From Candidatus Caldisaccharidevorator malaysiensis (GTDB taxonomy: Bacteria > Armatimonadota > Fervidibacteria > Fervidibacterales > Fervidibacteraceae), in NCBI GenBank assembly GCA_025057575.1, contig JANXBO010000020.1:1-48151 (forward strand): DNA of 48,151 nt, read 5' to 3'. Every line of letters begins with the position of its first letter. Position 1 is the stretch's first letter. The notes beneath the pieces were generated by a model. That model worked only from the letters and a program-made list of their open reading frames with translations. It searched no databases and was not told where the DNA came from. The position numbers and the translations under genes are program-made. This document shows, piece after piece, positions 41,179-48,151 of the stretch.

Positions 41179-42405
41179 TTGCCGATCGTGATCGTCGCCG
41201 CCTTAGCCAGTGAGCGGGAACATCAAGTGGTTCAAGATGCCATCAGTCAGGATCACGAGTTATTTCTTGCTGCGGTGGTCCACCGCCCCGAGCAAATAGA
41301 GCCCGCCCGGCTGGAGCACAACCCGGACCTCATCATCGTCTCGTCTCAGTTCGCCATCGACCAGACGGAGGGGCTTGTAGAAAGACTGTCGGCTCGCTGG
41401 CCACTGCAAGTGATCGTCATTGTTCCGTCGGAAGACCCCCAACTGATAAGGACCTTTGTCAAGGCAGGCGCCGCCGATGTCATCCCCCTTTCCGCCGTCG
41501 TTTCGGAACTACCAACCAGCGTGCGGGTTGCCTTAAAGAGAGTAGAGCGGCACTTGGGGACTCCCATTTTCCGACGGGGACAGGAGCCCGGTCAGATTAT
41601 CACTTTCTACGGACCGAAGGGAGGCGTGGGCACCTCCCTCATTGCTGTCAACACCGCTGTGGCGATGGCCAGTCGCCTTCCCAACCCCGTTGCCCTTGTT
41701 GACTTAAGCCTCCAATTCGGCACGGCTGGGATGCTGCTGAATCTCAGCGTGGACACCACGATCGCCTCTCTTGCCCAGCGATTTCAAGGAGAACTGGATT
41801 GGGACGGTCTCCAGCCTTTTCTGCTCACTCATCCCGAATCGGGTCTGCAGGTCTTAGCAGCACCCTCCCGACCGGAACTGGCGGATATCGTTTCCACTCT
41901 TCTCACAGAAAAGGCCTTACAGGTTCTCAAAGAGCAATTCCGTTATGTGATTGTGGACACGCCTAGCACCGTTCAGGACACGACCCTGACCGCACTGGAT
42001 GCCGCCGATGTCATCGTTATCGTCTCTGCCTTAGATGTGTTGGCAATCCGCAATACCCAGTTGGTCCTGGAAATGTTCCGAAAACTTTACCCGTCCGAGC
42101 GCCTGCGGGTTATTCTCAACCGAGCGAACGCTAATTTCGGGGGATTGACGGCTTCCCAAGTGGAGAACATTCTGGGCGTCTCGCTCACTGCTCAAATCCC
42201 TTCCGACGGTCAGTTAGCGGTTACCTCACTGAATGAAGGCGTCCCCTTTGTCCTCCGATCACCCCAAGCACCCCTTTCCCAAGCGGTCTTTCAACTGGCT
42301 GCCACCCTTGCTCAACAACCGATCGGTCCCATCACTCCCACTCGGGCTGCGTCTAATGCATCGGTCCTTCGTCGCCTGGTCCGTTTCTTCATCGGTGAGG
42401 AATGA
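41179..42405 (+). CDS. cpaE: Flp pilus assembly protein CpaE/TadZ (MinD/ParA-like ATPase)
   Basis: About 408 residues. N-terminal receiver-like domain (~1-125) in which the phospho-acceptor Asp is replaced (PDLIIVSSQF), then a MinD/ParA-like ATPase with a deviant P-loop GPKGGVGTSL (147-153, second lysine replaced by Thr), VALVDLSLQFGT, YVIVDTPSTVQD and NRANANFGGL. CpaE/TadZ places the pilus machine at the cell pole. TTG 41179 was chosen as the N-terminus then matches the domain start, behind GGCAGGT. Its stop overlaps the next start (ATGA). Confidence 0.87.
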   Translation: MPIVIVAALASEREHQVVQDAISQDHELFLAAVVHRPEQIEPARLEHNPDLIIVSSQFAIDQTEGLVERLSARWPLQVIVIVPSEDPQLIRTFVKAGAADVIPLSAVVSELPTSVRVALKRVERHLGTPIFRRGQEPGQIITFYGPKGGVGTSLIAVNTAVAMASRLPNPVALVDLSLQFGTAGMLLNLSVDTTIASLAQRFQGELDWDGLQPFLLTHPESGLQVLAAPSRPELADIVSTLLTEKALQVLKEQFRYVIVDTPSTVQDTTLTALDAADVIVIVSALDVLAIRNTQLVLEMFRKLYPSERLRVILNRANANFGGLTASQVENILGVSLTAQIPSDGQLAVTSLNEGVPFVLRSPQAPLSQAVFQLAATLAQQPIGPITPTRAASNASVLRRLVRFFIGEE

Positions 42406-45119
42406 TTGTTGTTCGCCAGTTTTCTCTTTCCGTCCTTTTCGCTCTTATCGCCATCACGCCTGCCGTCGGTGGACAGGGTCTCAACCTACTGGTCAACGGC
42501 AACTTTGAGGACGGGCTGATCGGATGGACCACACAACATCACTGGTTTGAATTTAAGGTCAACGGCAAAGGGACCGGACTGAGCAATTGGGAGTTGGTCA
42601 GTGATCAGGCTCGGTCAGGTCGCTTCGCCTTGAAAGTTTCCGGATCGGGCAACCGGGGAATTGCTCTTCAAGCCCTTCGGCTGCCCCCTGGACGCTACCG
42701 AGTCCAGGGATGGATAAAAACTGAGAATCTGTCCCAAGCCACTGCCTCTGTCTTGGTGGAGTTTCTCAACAGAGACGGCAAATGGTTTGATGCCCAAACG
42801 GCGGCGTCCTTGTCCGGCACCCAAGACTGGACTTTCTTTGAAAGAGAGATTACTTTTCCGGCTGGCACCTTCTTTGTCCACTTTGATCTGTTAACCGACC
42901 GACCCAACAATGGCACCGCCTGGTTTGATGACTGGAGACTTATCGGTCTCGGTGGACCTAAAGGTCCCATCTCGGTGAAAGCCGGTGCCGCTGACTCGGG
43001 AGAAATCCGACTGGACTGGACGGTCCCGACTGAAGAGAATATTCATTATTTTCAAATCTTTCTGGAGCCTGCCCCTTCACGATGGGTCAGTCACCTTGCC
43101 CCAAAGACGATTGTAGATTGGAGCCAACGATCCGTTGTCATCCCTGTTGGAACGAAACAACAACCTTTCTTTGCCGCTGTTGCGGCGGTCGGGATCAACA
43201 GTGACCGTCTCGTCTCTCCACCCATCAAAGTCCTTCCAAGAGATACTTTACCTCCCACATCACCCCTTCTCTCCCTATCTGCCTATCAAGGTTTGGGGGA
43301 CTCTCTTTACCTGTTCGCCCGCTTTCCTCTCGCAGAACGGGACCTTGCCGCCGCTCGCCTTTTGATCAAAGACGATCAAAATAAGACCCGACTCATCCAG
43401 GGTCGCTCCTTATCAGGAAGATCTCACTTCGTCGCCATCATCAGCAGACGATTTCTTCCAAGGAACGCCATCCATTTGGGGGTGTCGGGTGTGGATCAAT
43501 CAGGAAACGAAGGTCCGATCGCTTGGGAACCGATCCCAGACAAGCCTTTGGGACAGCGTCCTTTACCCGCTGATTGCTGGGTGACTTCTTCCCTTGACAA
43601 TGTTTTCAAAGACTCCCCCATCCCTTCCAATCCCACCCCTTTCATCACGATGGTTGCCTGCCGAAATGAAGAAGAGGCGGTTCAAATCGTTTTAAGACCT
43701 CAACAGAAACTCCATCAGGTAACGGTCCAGTTTTCTCCTTTGAAACGATCGGACGGAAAAGGTGAATTAGATCCGTCCCTCTTCTCCGCCCGTTTCGTTG
43801 GCTACCTGTATGTGGAAAAGAACTCCACCGCCACTCCTGCTGAGGAACTCCTCCGGATGGCACCCGCCGAATTTCCCGACCCGCTCCTGGAAGATATAAC
43901 TTTGGACATAGAACCAGGTGTCAATCAGCCGATCCTTATCAATGTGTCCATTCCATCCCACACACCACCCGGTAATTATTCGGGCACCATTTTCATCGTC
44001 GCCCGAGAGGGGGCGCTGTCTGTGCCCATTTCGGTAGAAGTCTTTCCCATCACACTACCTGACCAGTTCCCCTTCTATATTACAAATTGGTTCAACCTAG
44101 ACCGCATTGCCCAGCATCACAGTGTGGCGTCCTGGTCGCCCGAGTTTTGGAAGATCCTTCGCCTCTATGCCCGAGAGATGAAGAGGGGACATCAAAATGT
44201 GGTGTTCACGCCCCTCTCTCTTGTTAAAGTCCGAACCGTTAACGGGCAATGGGAATTGGATTTTTCTGACTTTGACCGCTGGGTGCAACTGTTTGAGGAG
44301 GAAGGTGTGGCGGAGAGGATAGAACTGACTCATCTGGGAGGGCGGACAACCGGCGAATGGGAATGCCCGACCTTCTCTCTCCCGCCCCTTTCTCTTACAG
44401 ATGTCAGCACAGGGCACATCATCACGGTTCCCATTGAAGACTTCTTGCCGCGTCTTCAATCACACCTTCAGAAAAAGGGCTGGCTGAAGAAAACACTCCT
44501 GCATATCGCCGATGAGCCCATACCGGTCAATGTCGCCTCTTGGAGGGAACAATCTGAGAGAGCCCACAAAGCAGCGCCCCTTCTTCGCCGAGTGGACGCC
44601 GTCCACGTGCCCTGGTCCGAATTGAGAGGTCACTTAGAGGTTGTAGTCCCTCAATTGAATTATCTGGAACAATGGCTTAGTGATTTTCAACAGGCTCAAA
44701 AAGAAGGTGCGGAACTTTGGTTCTACACTGCCTGGCTCCCTCAGGGTCGGCATTTGAACCGTTTGATAGACTATCCTCTGATCAAATCCCGTTTGCTTCC
44801 TTGGGTGTGTTATCTCTACAACCTTTCCGGCTGGCTCCATTGGGGCTGGAACTGGTGGACCGACTTTAAGGATATGGGCTTCGCCCCGGGCGACAACTGG
44901 ATCATCTACCCCGGCAAGTATGGTCCCCGCTCGTCCCTTCGCTGGGAAGCGATGAGAGACGGTTTTGAGGACCTGGCTCTCTTCCTTATCCTTTCTCAAA
45001 AAGACGACCACAAGGTCCGCCAACAGGTTCAGAAGGTGATCAGAAGCGGAACCGATTACACAAAGGATCCAGAAATCCTTTTGGAGGTCCGCAAGAACCT
45101 TCTTCTCTCCACCCGCTGA
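42402..45119 (+). CDS. Secreted DUF4091/GH123-like protein with N-terminal jelly-roll domain
   Basis: 905 residues. Signal peptide (FSLSVLFALIAITPAVGG), a galactose-binding-like jelly roll (~27-180: NLLVNGNFEDGLIGW, GRYRVQGWIKTE, NGTAWFDDWRLIG), a fibronectin-III-like segment (~190-280), a beta-sandwich (~400-550) and a TIM-barrel C-terminal half with TLLHIADEPIP, whose Asp-Glu pair matches the catalytic pair of GH123 N-acetylgalactosaminidases, plus the DUF4091 end (NRLIDYPLIKSRLLPW, GDNWIIYPGKYGPRSSLRWEAMRDG). Probably hydrolyses an extracellular glycan. The ATGA overlap with cpaE puts it in the pilus operon, which is unexpected. Activity not proven. Confidence 0.82.
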   Translation: MIVVRQFSLSVLFALIAITPAVGGQGLNLLVNGNFEDGLIGWTTQHHWFEFKVNGKGTGLSNWELVSDQARSGRFALKVSGSGNRGIALQALRLPPGRYRVQGWIKTENLSQATASVLVEFLNRDGKWFDAQTAASLSGTQDWTFFEREITFPAGTFFVHFDLLTDRPNNGTAWFDDWRLIGLGGPKGPISVKAGAADSGEIRLDWTVPTEENIHYFQIFLEPAPSRWVSHLAPKTIVDWSQRSVVIPVGTKQQPFFAAVAAVGINSDRLVSPPIKVLPRDTLPPTSPLLSLSAYQGLGDSLYLFARFPLAERDLAAARLLIKDDQNKTRLIQGRSLSGRSHFVAIISRRFLPRNAIHLGVSGVDQSGNEGPIAWEPIPDKPLGQRPLPADCWVTSSLDNVFKDSPIPSNPTPFITMVACRNEEEAVQIVLRPQQKLHQVTVQFSPLKRSDGKGELDPSLFSARFVGYLYVEKNSTATPAEELLRMAPAEFPDPLLEDITLDIEPGVNQPILINVSIPSHTPPGNYSGTIFIVAREGALSVPISVEVFPITLPDQFPFYITNWFNLDRIAQHHSVASWSPEFWKILRLYAREMKRGHQNVVFTPLSLVKVRTVNGQWELDFSDFDRWVQLFEEEGVAERIELTHLGGRTTGEWECPTFSLPPLSLTDVSTGHIITVPIEDFLPRLQSHLQKKGWLKKTLLHIADEPIPVNVASWREQSERAHKAAPLLRRVDAVHVPWSELRGHLEVVVPQLNYLEQWLSDFQQAQKEGAELWFYTAWLPQGRHLNRLIDYPLIKSRLLPWVCYLYNLSGWLHWGWNWWTDFKDMGFAPGDNWIIYPGKYGPRSSLRWEAMRDGFEDLALFLILSQKDDHKVRQQVQKVIRSGTDYTKDPEILLEVRKNLLLSTR

Positions 45120-45146
45120 CGACCCGGCTGGTCAAGCCCCTTTTCT

Positions 45147-46244
45147 CTAAGAGATCTGCAGCATCCGTTCCAATGCCAGACGGGCGTCCTGTCGGATGTC
45201 TTCAGGGATGGTGATCAAATTGACTCCCTCATCCAGATGATCCAGCGTATAAAGGAGGTCGTGGAGGGAAATTTTGAACATATTCCCACAAAGGCTCCTT
45301 TTGATCGGGAAGACGATCTTATCCGGATGGTCTCGGGCTAACCGACTGATCAGATGGATTTCCGTGCCGATGGCGATCTTTGTCCCTTTGGGTGCGGACT
45401 GGACGAATCGGGCGATGAAACTGGTGGAGCCGATGGCATCGGCACCATCCACGACCTCTTCCACACATTCGGGATGAACGAGGATGACCGCATCGGGATG
45501 TTCTTGGCGCAGCCGATCAACATCCTCCGGCTTGAAGTGAGCGTGGACGTGGCAATAACCTTTCCAAAGAATTATGTCCGCCCTCTTAATCTCTTCTTCC
45601 GTCAAGCCGCCTAAAGGATGGTGTTTCTTCCTAAAGATCCACACGACCATCCGGACGCGGGCAATACCAATCCTCTTAGCCACAAACCTCCCCAAATGCT
45701 CGTCGGGCAAGAAGAGAACATTTTAATAATGTCGAAACGCCCACTCCAAAACCGCCCGGGCATTGCTGGAAGTGCAGACCGCCCCGCCGTTTCGCCCGAC
45801 AAAAGCCTTCAGATCAGCAAAACTGTTCATATAAGTGATCGGAACGATCCGGTTCTTGCCGACAATTTCGGTGATCTGACTCCAGCAAAACTCCACATCG
45901 TCCATATCCCCCATATCTGCCATCGGACAGCCTGAGGTCAGGTCGGGATGGTAAACTTTCTGAAAGTCCTTTCGCAAAATCTCGGCGCTCTGTGCCATAA
46001 ACTGAACGCCGCAGAAAACGATGTATTCCGCCTGGCTTTGCGCAGCCTTCCGAGACAGTTCAAAACTATCCCCCACATAATCGCCCCGGTCAACGATCTC
46101 CGGTCGCTGATACTGATGGGTCAATATGATCAGCCTCTGACCCAGACGAGCCTTATGCTCTTCAATCCGCTGGATCATCTCCTCATCAGTCAGGGACAGG
46201 TATTCCGACGGAACCTCTGCCCCAGCAACGACTGGCAGTCTCAT
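45147..46244 (-). pseudogene. nadA: Quinolinate synthase gene interrupted by an in-frame TAA
   Basis: Two pieces of NadA lie in one and the same frame. Residues 1-173 (46244 to 45726) contain IILTHQYQRPEIVD, VFCGVQFMAQSAEIL with the first cluster cysteine and VCTSSNARAVLEWAFRHY. The codon at 45723-45725 is TAA, followed by NVLFLPDEHLGRFVA without loss of alignment, and on to VHPECVEEVVDGADAIGSTS and KRSLCGNMFKISL, which supply the other two [4Fe-4S] cysteines. Neither half alone can hold the cluster. The C-terminal half has no ribosome site (first start TTG 45710). A one-base nonsense change, an assembly error or stop readthrough would each explain it. Start ATG 46244 lies behind GGGGTGA; GTG 46253 is possible. 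NadA makes quinolinate for NAD from iminoaspartate and DHAP. Confidence 0.88.
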
Positions 46245-46398
46245 TATTGTCACCCCTGCCGAATGATGGACCGAACTTAGATCTTAGCGTTACCCTGGCA
46301 AAAAGGGTCCTGATTTCCTTGATAATAGTCAGAAATCTTTATGCCCTTTCCCTCTTGACGCAACGGTTTAAGATGGCAACATTAGAAAGGTGATCAGG

Positions 46399-47301
46399 TT
46401 GCGACGGTGGGTCTTGCCCATTGGCTGGGGGGTCTTAACCATCGTGACACTGTCTTTGGGAGCCCGCCTGGGACCGGTGTGGGTCCTGGACGAACCGGCA
46501 GCCGTCGTCAACGGTCAACCCGTGACCAAAGGAGAGGTCTTGGACCGGCTCCTTGCGGACTTCGGCGACGAGACCCTCAAACAATTGATCACCCTTAAAC
46601 TCCTGGAACAGGAAGCCGCCGCCGCTGGCATCACCCTGAACGAGGACGAGGTGAGCGATCAGGTCCGTCAATTGGAATCCCAGAGAGAACTCCTTCGCAA
46701 GCAGTTAGCCCGACCGGTCCTTAGCGATCTGACCTTGCGAGACGAAGCCCGAAAACTTCTTCTCCTCAGAAAATTGGTTGCCGAAAAAATGCCCGTTAGC
46801 GACCAGGAACTGAAGGAGTTTTACAGTCGCCACTTTATCCGTTACAACCAGCCCGAGACCGTCACCATTCGTGAGATCGTCGTCTTCAGCCGAACGGAAG
46901 CCCAGAACATCTATCTGCGCCTTCAACGGACCCGACCGGGGGACCTGGCAGCGGAGTTTGACCGCCTGGCAAAAGAGCGATCCGTCGTTCCCGGCTCCGA
47001 GGGCACTTTCACTTACACCGAGTTGCCCGAACAGATGGTTCAGGCACTGAAAAAGGCAAGAGTCAATGAGATCCTGCCCCCGATCCTGGTCAAGATCCTC
47101 AACCAAGACACCTTCCGGATCGTTTGGCTGAGGAACCGAGTGCCCGCAAAGACCAACCCTTTTGAAAAGATCAAAGACACGGTCCGGCAAGATTATGCTC
47201 TTGAGCGGATCGCCCTTCTGGGACCGGAATTGATTGCTAAACTCTGGAAGAAGGCAGATATTAAATATCAGAGCCCCTTCAGTGGGGTCTCAACGAATTA
47301 A
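46399..47301 (+). CDS. SurA/PrsA-like peptidyl-prolyl cis-trans isomerase
   Basis: About 300 residues. N-terminal hydrophobic signal/anchor (~6-22), a SurA-N-like chaperone region ([53 protein letters not shown]) and a parvulin-like domain (~155-250: [47 protein letters not shown]). It helps fold exported proteins in the periplasm. TTG 46399 was chosen for GAAAGGTGA six bases upstream; GTG 46390 is an alternative. A weak TTGACG (46355) may belong to the promoter. Divergent from nadA. Confidence 0.83.
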   Translation: MRRWVLPIGWGVLTIVTLSLGARLGPVWVLDEPAAVVNGQPVTKGEVLDRLLADFGDETLKQLITLKLLEQEAAAAGITLNEDEVSDQVRQLESQRELLRKQLARPVLSDLTLRDEARKLLLLRKLVAEKMPVSDQELKEFYSRHFIRYNQPETVTIREIVVFSRTEAQNIYLRLQRTRPGDLAAEFDRLAKERSVVPGSEGTFTYTELPEQMVQALKKARVNEILPPILVKILNQDTFRIVWLRNRVPAKTNPFEKIKDTVRQDYALERIALLGPELIAKLWKKADIKYQSPFSGVSTN

Positions 47302-47324
47302 CAACAGATCAGGAGGTGGTGGCG

Positions 47325-48151
47325 ATGACTCAACGAGAGGTCGGCATCGGACTGGTCGGCTACGCCTTTATGGGGAAAGCCCACAGCAACGCCTGGCGGC
47401 AGGTCCGCTACTTTTTTGACCCGCCGTTGATTCCCCGCCTGTCTGCCATCTGCGGTCGGTCGGAGGAAAAGGTTCGGGCGGCTGCGGAAAAGTTGGGTTG
47501 GGCTGCCTATGAGACGGACTGGAACAAACTCATCGCCCGTGACGACGTGCAGATCGTGGATGTCTCCACAGCCAACGACACCCACGCTCCCATCTCCATT
47601 GCCGCCGCCAATGCCGGTAAGGCGGTCTTCTGCGAAAAGCCCCTTGCCAGGACGGCAAAGGAAGCCGAAGAGATGTTGGAAGCCGTCGTCAAAGCGGGCG
47701 TCCCCCACGGCGTCTGCTTTAACTACCGAAGGGCTCCCGCCGTCCAACTGGCAAAGGAACTGATCGCTTCGGGTCGGATGGGGAAGGTCTTCCACTTCCG
47801 CGGAACTTATCTTCAGGACTGGATCGTGGACCCCAACTTCCCCTTGGTCTGGCGTTTGAGAAAGAGCGTTGCGGGTTCTGGCGCTTTGGGCGACCTGGCG
47901 GCTCACGTGGTGGATCTGGCTCGGTTCTTAGTCGGCGAAATCGTGGAAGTTGTTGCCTACCTCCATACCTTCATCACCGAAAGACCCCTTCCTGCCGAAG
48001 AGGTTGGCGGTCTGACAGGAGTTGCTGCCGCCGAAAAGGGGACGGTGGACGTGGACGACGCTTCCCTTTCCATCGTGACCTTTGAAAACGGTGCCATTGG
48101 CTATGTGGAAGCCACCCGATTCGCCCCCGGCAGGAAGAACTACAATCGCTT
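47325..48151 (+). CDS. Gfo/Idh/MocA-family oxidoreductase (partial, runs off the right edge)
   Basis: 275 residues are visible. Nucleotide loop [35 protein letters not shown] with the conserved lysine, [21 protein letters not shown] with the Asp/His of the active site, then [20 protein letters not shown] of the C-terminal domain. An NAD(P)-dependent sugar or inositol dehydrogenase; substrate unknown. ATG 47325 behind a strong AGGAGGTG (47311-47318). It differs clearly from the family member at 17.6 kb (different loop and no long insertion), so it is not a recent copy. It follows the isomerase gene by 23 bp and may be co-transcribed. Confidence 0.88.
   Translation, partial: MTQREVGIGLVGYAFMGKAHSNAWRQVRYFFDPPLIPRLSAICGRSEEKVRAAAEKLGWAAYETDWNKLIARDDVQIVDVSTANDTHAPISIAAANAGKAVFCEKPLARTAKEAEEMLEAVVKAGVPHGVCFNYRRAPAVQLAKELIASGRMGKVFHFRGTYLQDWIVDPNFPLVWRLRKSVAGSGALGDLAAHVVDLARFLVGEIVEVVAYLHTFITERPLPAEEVGGLTGVAAAEKGTVDVDDASLSIVTFENGAIGYVEATRFAPGRKNYNR

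Noticed and set aside
46355-46383. TTGACG with AACATT as a promoter for the isomerase gene
   Set aside because: The -10 is poor and the transcript would begin almost at the start codon, leaving no room for the ribosome site.
1-48151. CRISPR array, tRNA or rRNA genes, insertion sequence or prophage
   Set aside because: No regularly spaced repeats, no cloverleaf or rRNA-like sequence and no transposase or phage protein was recognised on either strand by eye.

Overview
The window reads as chromosomal DNA of a diderm, free-living bacterium, most probably a member of the Armatimonadota. The best pointers are two type IV pilin-like (DUF1559-type) proteins with the 'ILFPVFS-AREKAR' stretch after the prepilin helix, which I associate with that phylum, together with a DUF6785-like membrane protein, a DUF5916-like outer-membrane protein, a DUF4091/GH123-like protein and a secretin. 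A planctomycete-like relative is the main alternative. TTG and GTG starts with good ribosome sites are common. No tRNA, rRNA, CRISPR array, insertion sequence or phage gene was seen.

Left part (1-5.2 kb): the end of an unknown gene, a calcineurin-like phosphoesterase, a divergent pair made of a tandem HxlR-type regulator and a single-domain protoglobin, an AraC-type regulator, and a prepilin-like protein followed by two small single-helix proteins of matching design.

Catabolic part (5.5-18.8 kb, all + strand): a secreted beta-propeller protein, an alpha/beta esterase, a heparinase II/III-type lyase with a zinc-ribbon-like N-terminal region, a large polytopic DUF6785-like protein, a five-bladed-propeller glycosidase-like protein, a hydroxypyruvate-isomerase-like protein, a MscS channel, a second TIM-barrel sugar isomerase/epimerase with a Tat-like leader and a Gfo/Idh/MocA dehydrogenase. 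Together they look like a locus for deacylating and cleaving an acidic or acylated polysaccharide and processing the sugars, without SusC/SusD genes. A 13-bp element is shared, at the same distance, upstream of two of its genes.

Housekeeping part (18.8-37.6 kb): a - strand operon thrB / small membrane protein / acyP / small membrane protein / PAP2; a GT83/ArnT-like glycosyltransferase and a P1-family peptidase; a membrane PHP-like protein; ruvC-ruvA-ruvB followed by a DUF5916-like outer-membrane protein; a second prepilin-like gene; nifS-cysE; ispF-hpf-unknown facing ispD-PIN/TRAM-radA.

Right part (37.7-48.2 kb): a partial Flp/Tad pilus locus (cpaA, cpaB, cpaC secretin, cpaE) without cpaF, tadB or tadC in view, translationally coupled to a secreted DUF4091/GH123-like protein; a quinolinate synthase gene (nadA) cut by an in-frame TAA; a SurA/PrsA-like peptidyl-prolyl isomerase; and a Gfo/Idh/MocA dehydrogenase running off the right edge. 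The items I would check first are the nadA stop codon, the HxlR/protoglobin pair, the pilin plus small-protein operon and the catabolic locus.
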